A stretch of 37,075 bases of DNA from Prevotellaceae bacterium UBA2448. GTDB taxonomy: Bacteria; Bacteroidota; Bacteroidia; Bacteroidales; Bacteroidaceae. A program made the position numbers and the translations under genes. Below, piece after piece: positions 1 to 6,960 of this stretch (the stretch's first letter is position 1; each line of letters begins with the position of its first letter). The stretch is from NCBI GenBank assembly GCA_002342585.1, contig DDQG01000023.1, forward strand, positions 1,706 to 38,780, in the 5' to 3' direction. A model generated the notes under the pieces. It searched no databases, was not told the origin of the DNA, and worked only from the letters and a program-made list of their open reading frames with translations.

Positions 1-104
1 GCAAGCATCCTCTACTATTGTCCCTTTAACTCCCATTTAACTTCCCTTTAACTTCCCTTTAACTTCCCTTCTGCTCAACTTGCGAAAGTTGAGTTATTTA
101 TTAG
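1..104. repeat. 11-bp tandem repeat followed by a hairpin
   Basis: No gene is visible before about position 190. Positions 24-70 hold about four copies of an 11-bp unit (TTTAACTTCCC, the first copy varying). Just after it, positions 74-93 form a perfect 8-bp stem with a 4-nt loop (CTCAACTT, gcga, AAGTTGAG), followed by an AT-rich run. The hairpin may end a transcript entering from the left, but no real T-tract follows. The repeat shares a TTAAC core with the heptamer arrays further on, but its period differs. Confidence 0.6.
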
Positions 105-164
105 TTTTCAAGGGCGAAGGTAAGTATTTTTATCTTTAATAAGAATAATTTCTTACAAAATTAT

Positions 165-172
165 TACCTTTG
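165..172 (+). promoter_or_regulatory. -7 promoter element for the Crp/Fnr-type gene
   Basis: TACCTTTG matches the Bacteroidota -7 consensus TAnnTTTG and lies 21 bp before the chosen ATG. No good TTTG -33 element is visible at the right distance. Its position argues against the in-frame TTG at 170, which would fall inside the promoter. Confidence 0.5.
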
Positions 173-193
173 CGGGTTGAAACGAGTTTTGGC

Positions 194-868
194 ATGGAAT
201 CTTCAATGTATAACCGGTTGTTGTCATTGCCCCTGTTTACAGGAATGACTACTGGAGAACTGACTCAGATGTTAGCTCACATACATATGGAGTTTCAGCA
301 GTATGAGGCGGGAGAGGTGATTGTGGCGCAGGACGACCGTTGCAACAAACTGATTTATGTGCTGAGGGGTAAGGTGAAGGCTGAGTATATAGACCATGAA
401 CGCCATTTTGTGTTGAAAGAGTTTATCGATTATCCTTTCGTCATAGAACCGCATAATATGCACGGAATGACGCAGAAGTATGAGCATACTTACATGACTG
501 AGAAACGTACCGATACGGTAATGATAAGCAAGCAGGAGTTTCTTGCCATAGTGCTGAATTACAAGATTCCACGCATGAACATAATGAATATGTTGTGCGC
601 TAAGGTGCAGAAGACGGAACAGATGCTGAGGCAGGGCGAACCAAAGACTGTGGAGGGGAAGATTGTGCAGTTTGTCAGAAGGTATGCCATTACGGGCAAG
701 GGTACGAAGTTGCTGCAGATTAAAATGGAGGATTTGGCAAATCATATACAGGAAACAAGACTCAACGTGTCGAATGTGCTGAAGGCTTGGAGTCAGCAAG
801 GACTGATTAGCCAAGGAAGAGGAAGTTTTCAAGTGGACAACTTTGAGGAGTTGAAAGTTGAAAGTTGA
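194..868 (+). CDS. Crp/Fnr-family transcriptional regulator
   Basis: This is a probable cytoplasmic DNA-binding regulator of the Crp/Fnr family. The N-terminal half looks like a cyclic-nucleotide-binding-type beta-roll (the stretch around YEAGEVIVAQDD and LRGKVKAEY). The C-terminal third carries a winged helix-turn-helix (MEDLANHIQETRLNVSNVLKAW). No Fnr-type cysteine cluster is visible, so the ligand cannot be named. The ATG at 194 was preferred over an in-frame TTG at 170 because the latter lies inside the -7 promoter element; another ATG at 206 is possible. The stop codon and the last residues (LKVES) are supplied by a GTTGAAA tandem array, so the C-terminus may vary between strains. The target genes are unknown; the next gene is a peptidase. 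Confidence 0.85.
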   Translation: MESSMYNRLLSLPLFTGMTTGELTQMLAHIHMEFQQYEAGEVIVAQDDRCNKLIYVLRGKVKAEYIDHERHFVLKEFIDYPFVIEPHNMHGMTQKYEHTYMTEKRTDTVMISKQEFLAIVLNYKIPRMNIMNMLCAKVQKTEQMLRQGEPKTVEGKIVQFVRRYAITGKGTKLLQIKMEDLANHIQETRLNVSNVLKAWSQQGLISQGRGSFQVDNFEELKVES

Positions 869-891
869 AAGTTGAAAGGTGAAAGGTTAAA
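850..891 (+). repeat. Heptanucleotide tandem array A (GTTGAAA type)
   Basis: There are six 7-bp units: four exact GTTGAAA copies, then GGTGAAA and GGTTAAA. The array begins inside the end of the upstream regulator gene and provides its TGA stop in the third unit. Each GTTGAAA unit contains TGA, so the repeat ends all three forward frames. Confidence 0.9.
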
Positions 892-942
892 TTGAAATTC
901 TCAAATTCTTGACGTAAACGAAAAATGGTTTTAGCAATTATT

Positions 943-3024
943 ATGAATATATTTCTTTCTGCTTATAATACTCCGAGGGATACGATTCCGTTTGACCGTA
1001 TCAAGGTGGAGGACTACAAACCGGCTCTGTTGCAGGGCATCAAGGATGAGGATAAGGAAATTGAGGATATCGTGAAGAATCCGGAGGCTCCGAATTTTCA
1101 GAATACTATCGTAGCATTTGAGAAGACTGGAGAACTGCTGGACAGAACGAGTAATGTGTTCTATAACCTGCTGAGCGCGGAGACCTGCGACGAGATGGAC
1201 GAACTCGCCGAGGAACTCTCCCCCATCATGACGGAACATAGCAATAATATCATGCTGAACAAACCTCTGTTTGACAGGGTGAAGACTGTGTATGACGATT
1301 ATAAGAAGAAGAATTTCGAGGGTCTGAATACTGAGGAACGACGACTGCTGGAGGATACCTACAAGGATTTCGTAAGTAGTGGTGCTAACCTGAACGAGAA
1401 GGATAAGGCTCGACTGAGAGCTATTACCGAGGAACTGGATGTGCTGTCGCTTAAGTTTGAGGAAAACCACAGAAAGGATCTGAATGAGTTTATCCTGCAC
1501 ATTACGAACGAAGAGGATGTGAAGGGACTGCCACAAAGCAGTCTGGACAACGGACGCCAGGAGGCAAAGGACAGAGGATTGGACGGATGGGTGTTCACCC
1601 TGCAAGGCCCCAGCTACGGTCCGTTTATGCAATGGGCTGACAACCGAGAACTGAGGAAGCAGATGTATATGGCTTATAATACTCTGTGTACTCACAAGAA
1701 TAAGTTCAATAACATCGAGATATGCCGTAAACTGGTGAATCTAAGACTGGAGTACGCTAATCTGTTGGGATATAAGACTTATGCCGACTATATACTGGAG
1801 GACAGAATGGCTGAAAATACCAAGAATGTGTATAAGCTGTTGCACGACCTTATTGATGCCTACAAGCCTGTAGCTAAGAAGGAGTTGGAGGAGTTGATGA
1901 GGAACGATAACGATAACCTTAACGAAAACTATAGCCAACAGCTAACAGCCAAAAGCCAAAAGCCAGAAAACGTGGTGGAACCGTGGGACTTCTCGTATCT
2001 GTCGAATAAGTTGCAACAGAAGAAATATAATCTGGATTCGGAAAAACTGCGTCCTTACTTCGAACTTTCGAAGGTGAAGGAGGGTGTGTTCGGACTTGCC
2101 ACTAAGTTGTACGGCATCACCTTCAAACGCAATAAGGATATTCCCGTTTACCACGAAGATGTGGAGGCTTACGAGGTTTATGACGAAGACGGCACATTCC
2201 TGGCTGTGTTCTACTGCGATTTCTTCCCAAGAAAATCGAAGAAGTCGGGAGCATGGATGACGGAATTCAGAAACCAATGGATTGATGATGAGGGAGTAAA
2301 CCACCGTCCGCACGTGTCGATTGTGACTAATTTCACAAAACCGACAGACGAGAAACCATCGTTGCTGACTCTGGGCGAAGTAGAGACCTTCCTGCATGAG
2401 TTCGGACACTCGCTTCACGGCATGTTTGCCAATACGAAATATGAGTCGCTCAGCGGTACAAACGTATATTGGGACTTCGTGGAGATGCCTTCGCAATTCA
2501 TGGAGAACTATAGCATAGAAAAGGACTTCCTGAATACCTTCGCACGCCACTACCAGACGGGAGAGATGATGCCCGATTCGCTGATTGAAAGTATTGTGGC
2601 AGCAAGGAATTTCAACGTGGCTTATGCCTGCATGAGACAAGTAAGTTTCGGACTGCTCGATATGGCTTACTATACTCTGACAGAACCTCTGAAAGGCGAT
2701 CTGATGGACTTCGAGAAGGAGGCTTGGAAGGAGGCTCTGCTCTTGCCACAACTGAAGGAAACCTGCATGACTGTACAATTCAGTCATATCATGGCAGGAG
2801 GTTACTCCGCAGGATATTACAGTTATAAATGGGCAGAGGTGCTCGATGCCGATGCGTTCGGAAAGTTTAAGGAGGACGGCATTTTCAACCGAGAGACAGC
2901 ACGGAGTTTCCGCGAGAATATCCTATCGAAGGGCAATACCGAACACCCAATGACTCTGTATAAGCGATTCAGAGGCAAGGAACCAAGCATCGATGCTCTG
3001 CTGAAAAGAAATGGAATTAGATAA
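943..3024 (+). CDS. M3-family metallopeptidase (peptidyl-dipeptidase/oligopeptidase)
   Basis: This is a zinc metallopeptidase of family M3 (Dcp/oligopeptidase A type), which trims short peptides. The zinc motif HEFGH lies about 485 residues in, and the third ligand is probably the Glu in FVEMPSQ about 25 residues later. The total of roughly 690 residues is normal for the family. An ATG at 925 lies in the same frame; 943 was chosen because family similarity starts at NIFLSAYNTP. No lipoprotein or clear secretion signal is seen, so it is probably cytoplasmic. Oddity: around positions 1903-1967 it carries a low-complexity insert (NDNDNLNEN, then SQQLTAKSQKPE) encoded by short tandem repeats, just before the conserved PWDFSY stretch. 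The stop TAA is the first triplet of the next repeat array. Confidence 0.92.
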   Translation: MNIFLSAYNTPRDTIPFDRIKVEDYKPALLQGIKDEDKEIEDIVKNPEAPNFQNTIVAFEKTGELLDRTSNVFYNLLSAETCDEMDELAEELSPIMTEHSNNIMLNKPLFDRVKTVYDDYKKKNFEGLNTEERRLLEDTYKDFVSSGANLNEKDKARLRAITEELDVLSLKFEENHRKDLNEFILHITNEEDVKGLPQSSLDNGRQEAKDRGLDGWVFTLQGPSYGPFMQWADNRELRKQMYMAYNTLCTHKNKFNNIEICRKLVNLRLEYANLLGYKTYADYILEDRMAENTKNVYKLLHDLIDAYKPVAKKELEELMRNDNDNLNENYSQQLTAKSQKPENVVEPWDFSYLSNKLQQKKYNLDSEKLRPYFELSKVKEGVFGLATKLYGITFKRNKDIPVYHEDVEAYEVYDEDGTFLAVFYCDFFPRKSKKSGAWMTEFRNQWIDDEGVNHRPHVSIVTNFTKPTDEKPSLLTLGEVETFLHEFGHSLHGMFANTKYESLSGTNVYWDFVEMPSQFMENYSIEKDFLNTFARHYQTGEMMPDSLIESIVAARNFNVAYACMRQVSFGLLDMAYYTLTEPLKGDLMDFEKEAWKEALLLPQLKETCMTVQFSHIMAGGYSAGYYSYKWAEVLDADAFGKFKEDGIFNRETARSFRENILSKGNTEHPMTLYKRFRGKEPSIDALLKRNGIR
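1903..1967 (+). repeat. Tandem repeats inside the peptidase coding region
   Basis: Positions 1933-1967 are five 7-bp units (AGCCAAC, AGCTAAC, AGCCAAA, AGCCAAA, AGCCAGA). They are preceded by AACGAT-type hexamers from about 1904. The reading frame stays open through the array: the only TAA, in AGCTAAC, is out of frame. The encoded segment is polar and low in complexity. Confidence 0.8.
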
Positions 3025-3102
3025 CGGTTAACGGTTAACGGTTAATGGTTAAAGACATTAGACATTTGACATTAGACATTTGACATTTGACATTAGACAT
3101 TT
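3022..3102 (+). repeat. Heptanucleotide tandem array C filling a whole intergenic gap
   Basis: The 81 bp consist of TAACGGT three times, TAATGGT, TAAAGAC, then six units alternating ATTAGAC and ATTTGAC, and a final ATTT. The first TAA is the stop codon of the peptidase gene and the last bases touch the ATG of the next gene. No space is left for a ribosome-binding site or promoter outside the repeat. Confidence 0.92.
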
Positions 3103-3561
3103 ATGAAGTACACATTATATATATTATATACGCTGATGGCGGTAATGGCGGGAATGACGTCGTGCAAAAAGACCGATGACATAGACCAGATATTCACCAG
3201 CAAGACTTGGTACATGACCAGCGGAATGATACAAGGACAACCCATCACTGGGGAAAATCTGAAGAAATTCTTCACATCGGACAAAACTTATGTACTCAAC
3301 TTCGGTTCTGGTGCACTGAGCGGCGCTCTGTCTGCCGGACTATCCCTGAATGGTACTTGGGCTGCCAACGGTAAGACGAACGACATGAAACTGCAGTTTA
3401 CAGGTAGTCCGACTGCTGAGAATCCGTTCGACAGCAATCTGTTGAACATCCTGAGGAATGTGGTAAGGTATAGTGGCGATGAAAATATTGTAACATTATA
3501 TGCCGACGGCGATAACTACATAGGATTCAGTTCAAAGCGCTCGGCACAAAGCGAATATTAA
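3103..3561 (+). CDS. Small putative lipoprotein (DUF4847-like)
   Basis: The protein has 152 residues, with an N-terminal hydrophobic signal and a lipobox-like end (MTSC, Cys at residue 21) followed by a polar KKTDD stretch, which points to an exported lipoprotein. The mature part contains a probable lipocalin-like or beta-rich domain (KTWYMTSGMIQG, LNGTWAANGK, NIVTLYADGDNYIGF). From memory it resembles the Bacteroidales DUF4847 proteins found beside dCMP deaminase genes; this could not be checked. The start codon directly abuts the heptamer array. The dCMP deaminase gene starts 2 bp after its stop, so the two are probably co-transcribed. Function unknown. Confidence 0.75.
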   Translation: MKYTLYILYTLMAVMAGMTSCKKTDDIDQIFTSKTWYMTSGMIQGQPITGENLKKFFTSDKTYVLNFGSGALSGALSAGLSLNGTWAANGKTNDMKLQFTGSPTAENPFDSNLLNILRNVVRYSGDENIVTLYADGDNYIGFSSKRSAQSEY

Positions 3562-3563
3562 TA

Positions 3564-4001
3564 ATGATTATGGAGGAAAATCAAGAAGAAAAACAACTGC
3601 ATTTGGATCAGCGCTATCTGAGAATGGCACGCATCTGGGCAGAAAACTCATACTGCACTCGCAGACAAGTAGGAGCGCTAGTGGTGAAGGATAAGCGCAT
3701 CATCTCAGACGGATATAACGGAACTCCTTCAGGTTTTGAGAATGTGTGTGAGGACGAAAACGGTCTGACAAAGCCATATGTGCTGCACGCAGAAGCAAAT
3801 GCCATCACAAAACTGGCTCGTTCGCATAACTCAAGCGAGGGAGCTACCATATACATCACGGCTTCACCATGCATAGAATGTGCAAAACTGCTGATTCAGG
3901 CAGGAATAAAACGTGTGGTGTATGGAGAGAAGTACAGACTGGAAGACGGACTAAACCTGTTGAGAAAGGCTGGAATAGAAACTATTTACATCGAAGCTTA
4001 A
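3564..4001 (+). CDS. dCMP/deoxycytidylate deaminase family protein
   Basis: This is a cytosine-nucleotide deaminase of the ComEB/dCMP deaminase type, expected to convert dCMP to dUMP for thymidylate synthesis. The zinc site is complete: H75 and E77 in HAEAN, and C103 and C106 in PCIEC. Substrate-loop features GYNGTPSGFENVCED are also present. The length of 145 residues is normal. A second in-frame ATG at 3570 is an alternative start. It sits tightly between the lipoprotein and S41 protease genes (gaps of 2 and 7 bp), which suggests one transcript. Confidence 0.9.
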   Translation: MIMEENQEEKQLHLDQRYLRMARIWAENSYCTRRQVGALVVKDKRIISDGYNGTPSGFENVCEDENGLTKPYVLHAEANAITKLARSHNSSEGATIYITASPCIECAKLLIQAGIKRVVYGEKYRLEDGLNLLRKAGIETIYIEA

Positions 4002-4008
4002 ATAACAT

Positions 4009-5628
4009 ATGAATAAAAATAACAGATTCGTACCATTGATAATTGCAGTAAGCATAGTCTTCGGTATTATCATGGGAACATTCTTTGCAAATAGGTTTGC
4101 AGGAAACAAACTGAATATCATCAATTCCTCATCTAATAAGTTAAATGACTTATTACATGTGATTGACGACCAATATGTTGACACGGTAAATATCAATACT
4201 GTTGTAGAGGATGCAATGCCTAAGATACTTGAGGAACTAGACCCCCACTCCACTTATATAAGTGCTAAGGATGCACAAACTGCAAACGATGACCTGAAGG
4301 GCAGTTTTAGCGGAATTGGTGTGCAGTTTACTATCAGAGACGACACAGTCAGAATATCTGGAATCATCAAGGGGGGACCATCGGAAAAAGTTGGTCTGCT
4401 TGCAGGAGACAAGATTATTTCTGTTGACGGAAAGAAGTATGTGGGCAAAGAGGTGACCAACGAAGAGACTATGCACAGGCTGAAGGGCGACAAGGGTACG
4501 AAGGTTACCATCGGAGTGCTACGCCACGGACATAAGAAGCCACTATCGTTCACCATCGTAAGAGGTGATATACCTGTGAAGAGTATCGATGCAGCATATA
4601 TGCTTACGAACAAACTGGGATATATAAAGATAAAGAACTTTGGAGAAACCACCTACGCAGAACTGCTGACGGCTTTGGCTGAGTTGGAGGAAAACGACTT
4701 CGCAGGACTCGTGGTTGACCTGCGAGGTAACGGCGGAGGATATCTGACGAGTGCCATTCAGATGGTTAACGAATTCTTGCCTAAAGACCGTCTGATAGTA
4801 TATACAGAAGGAAGACGTGCAAAGAGAGAGGAGTATAAGAGCGACGGAAGAGGTTCGTACCAGGAACTGCCACTCATCGTGCTGACAGACGAACAGACTG
4901 CAAGTGCTGCGGAGATTTTCGCAGGAGCCATACAGGACAACGACAGAGGTATCATTGTGGGCAGAAGAACATTCGGAAAGGGACTCGTGCAACAACCAAT
5001 AGACTTCTCGGACGGTAGCGTCGTAAGACTTACCATTGCCCGCTACTACACTCCTTCAGGACGATGCATACAGAAGCCATACGTGAAGGGACAGAAGCGC
5101 GAAGAGTACGATTTGGATTTGCAAACCCGCTACCAGCACGGAGAATTCTTCAATGTAGATAGCATAAAACAGACTGGAGAGGTGTACCACACTACTCTGG
5201 GCAGAGAAGTGTATGGAGGTGGCGGCATCATGCCAGACTACTTCGTAGCTGAAGACACTACCTTCTTCACTACATACTACACAGAGGCTATTACTACCGG
5301 ACTGGTTTCGCAGTTCTGTTTTGAGTATGTAGATAACAACCGCCCTACTCTGAAGAAATTCAAAACTCCGGAAGACCTGCTGAAATACATAAAGAAGCAG
5401 AACCTGATTGAGGGATTTGTAAAATATGCCGACAAGCACGAACTGAAACGCAGAAATAATATGATTGTGAAGTCGAAGAGTCTGTTTGAACATGCTATCT
5501 ACGGAAACATAATCTATAGCATGTTTGAAATGAACGACTACACAGAGTATATAAACCGTTCTGACTTAACTGTTCTGAAAGCTGTTGACCTATTCAAGAA
5601 AGGGAAAACTAAGCCAACATTAAAATAA
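4009..5628 (+). CDS. S41-family C-terminal processing protease (CtpA/Prc type)
   Basis: This is a membrane-anchored periplasmic serine protease of family S41. Residues about 7-30 form a single signal-anchor. A PDZ domain follows (GSFSGIGVQF to about GVLRHG), then the S41 catalytic core. The Ser/Lys dyad is S299 (in QTASAAEIF) and K324 (in RTFGKGLVQQ), with the 25-residue spacing typical of the family. The C-terminal tail of about 130 residues contains helical sequence (DLLKYIKKQNLIEGFVKYAD). Such enzymes process or degrade envelope proteins; the substrate here is not predictable. It is the last gene of the probable cluster with the lipoprotein and deaminase genes. Confidence 0.92.
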   Translation: MNKNNRFVPLIIAVSIVFGIIMGTFFANRFAGNKLNIINSSSNKLNDLLHVIDDQYVDTVNINTVVEDAMPKILEELDPHSTYISAKDAQTANDDLKGSFSGIGVQFTIRDDTVRISGIIKGGPSEKVGLLAGDKIISVDGKKYVGKEVTNEETMHRLKGDKGTKVTIGVLRHGHKKPLSFTIVRGDIPVKSIDAAYMLTNKLGYIKIKNFGETTYAELLTALAELEENDFAGLVVDLRGNGGGYLTSAIQMVNEFLPKDRLIVYTEGRRAKREEYKSDGRGSYQELPLIVLTDEQTASAAEIFAGAIQDNDRGIIVGRRTFGKGLVQQPIDFSDGSVVRLTIARYYTPSGRCIQKPYVKGQKREEYDLDLQTRYQHGEFFNVDSIKQTGEVYHTTLGREVYGGGGIMPDYFVAEDTTFFTTYYTEAITTGLVSQFCFEYVDNNRPTLKKFKTPEDLLKYIKKQNLIEGFVKYADKHELKRRNNMIVKSKSLFEHAIYGNIIYSMFEMNDYTEYINRSDLTVLKAVDLFKKGKTKPTLK

Positions 5629-5640
5629 AGAAGAAAAAAA

Positions 5641-5660
5641 TTGCAAAGTCGAGTTTGCAA
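5641..5660. promoter_or_regulatory. TTGCAAA inverted repeat overlapping a -33 element
   Basis: TTGCAAA (5641-5647) and TTTGCAA (5654-5660) form a perfect 7-bp inverted repeat with a 6-bp spacer. The right arm contains the TTTG -33 element of the following promoter, and TTTGCAA occurs again at 5681-5687 over the -7 element. It could be an operator, or a weak hairpin after the protease gene; no T-tract follows. Confidence 0.45.
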
Positions 5661-5684
5661 ATATGAAGTTTATTTGTAACTTTG
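5654..5684 (+). promoter_or_regulatory. Promoter of the ATPase gene (-33 TTTG, 19 bp, -7 TAACTTTG)
   Basis: TTTG at 5654-5657 and TAACTTTG at 5677-5684 are separated by 19 bp, an almost ideal Bacteroidota sigma-ABfr promoter. Transcription would start roughly 10-15 nt before the ATG at 5705. Confidence 0.75.
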
Positions 5685-5704
5685 CAACCAAAATCTGAAA
5701 AAAC

Positions 5705-6889
5705 ATGGATTCTTTCTTCCGTACACATGCATATTTAGTCAATCATTTGGGCAATACTATCCGTCGCGATCTGATGGATGAGATTAACTGGAATGACAGA
5801 CTTATCGGTATAAAAGGCACACGAGGAGTGGGAAAAACCACTTTCCTGCTGCAATATGCTAAAGAGAAATTTTCACCAGAAGACAAGACGTGTCTATATA
5901 TCAATGCCAACAACTTCTATCTGCAAAATATCGGTATAAAGGAGTTTGCAGGAGATTTCTATCATAATGGCGGTAAGGTTCTTCTCGTTGACCAGGTGTT
6001 CAAGCACCCGGACTGGAGCACTCAACTGAGAGAGTGTTACGACAGTTTTCCCGGACTGAAAATCGTTTTCACCGGTTCGTCGGTAATGAGACTGAAAGAA
6101 GAAAACCCCGAACTGAACGGCATTGTAAAATCGTATAACCTCAGAGGATTCTCATTCAGAGAGTATCTGCAGTTTATGACAAGAACAAAACTGCAGAAGT
6201 ACACACTCGAAGAGATTATTGAAAACCATGAAAAGATAGCATCTCTGATTTGTTCGAAGATAAATCCAAGAGAACACTTCCAAGCATATCTGCATCATGG
6301 ATACTACCCATTCTTCTTGGGTCAGGGTAACTATTCAGAAAAACTGCTGACCAACATGAATATGATGATTGAGGTAGATATTCTACAGGTGAAACAGATT
6401 GAACTGAAATATCTGGATAAGATAAAGAAACTGTTCTATCTGCTCACAACAAACGGAAGCAGCGTGCCAAACGTAAGCCAACTCTCTATAGAACTGGGTA
6501 TGAGCCGTGCTACCGTGATGCGCTACATAAAGAACCTGATGGATGCACGCCTCGTGAACATGATTTATGCTCCAGGCGACGACTATCCGAAGAAGCCGGC
6601 AAGAGTTTTGCTCCACAACACGAACCTGATGTACAGCTTCTATCCTCAGACATTCGACAGCCAGGATATACAGGAGACTTTCTTCTGCAACACCCTCTGG
6701 AAAGACCATAAAGTATATAAACACGGTTCGCAGACATGCTCGTTTAATATAGATAGTGAACACGAATTCAAAATCGTAGAGCATGCTACAAAACTGAAGA
6801 GCAAGTCAAAAGCTCTGTTTGCAGTAAACCATTGCGACATAGGTAGCGGCAACCAGATTCCACTATGGCTCTTCGGATTCCTTTACTAA
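5705..6889 (+). CDS. ATP-binding protein, AAA/DUF4143 type
   Basis: This belongs to the abundant AAA-plus-DUF4143 proteins of Bacteroidales, whose cellular role is largely unknown. The Walker A motif is GTRGVGKTT (residues 38-46). The Walker B position reads LLVDQV with D96 followed by Gln97, where most relatives have Asp-Glu. A sensor-like TGSS follows. A winged-helix segment lies at about 250-290 (VSQLSIELGMSRATVMRYIK). The C-terminal part (about 310-394) resembles the DUF4143 end and finishes with IPLWLFGFLY. It is a single-gene unit with its own promoter and no obvious partner. Some relatives have been suggested as antitoxin-like or nuclease-associated; nothing here decides that. Confidence 0.85.
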   Translation: MDSFFRTHAYLVNHLGNTIRRDLMDEINWNDRLIGIKGTRGVGKTTFLLQYAKEKFSPEDKTCLYINANNFYLQNIGIKEFAGDFYHNGGKVLLVDQVFKHPDWSTQLRECYDSFPGLKIVFTGSSVMRLKEENPELNGIVKSYNLRGFSFREYLQFMTRTKLQKYTLEEIIENHEKIASLICSKINPREHFQAYLHHGYYPFFLGQGNYSEKLLTNMNMMIEVDILQVKQIELKYLDKIKKLFYLLTTNGSSVPNVSQLSIELGMSRATVMRYIKNLMDARLVNMIYAPGDDYPKKPARVLLHNTNLMYSFYPQTFDSQDIQETFFCNTLWKDHKVYKHGSQTCSFNIDSEHEFKIVEHATKLKSKSKALFAVNHCDIGSGNQIPLWLFGFLY

Positions 6890-6960
6890 GAAATACGACA
6901 TACATAGTTTAAAACTACAAATATAATTATACCTAAAACATTTTAATTCAAACAACAATT

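Noticed and set aside
1942..2787. Long open frame on the minus strand opposite the M3 peptidase
   Set aside because: It runs across the HEFGH catalytic region of a clear gene and has no recognisable domain.
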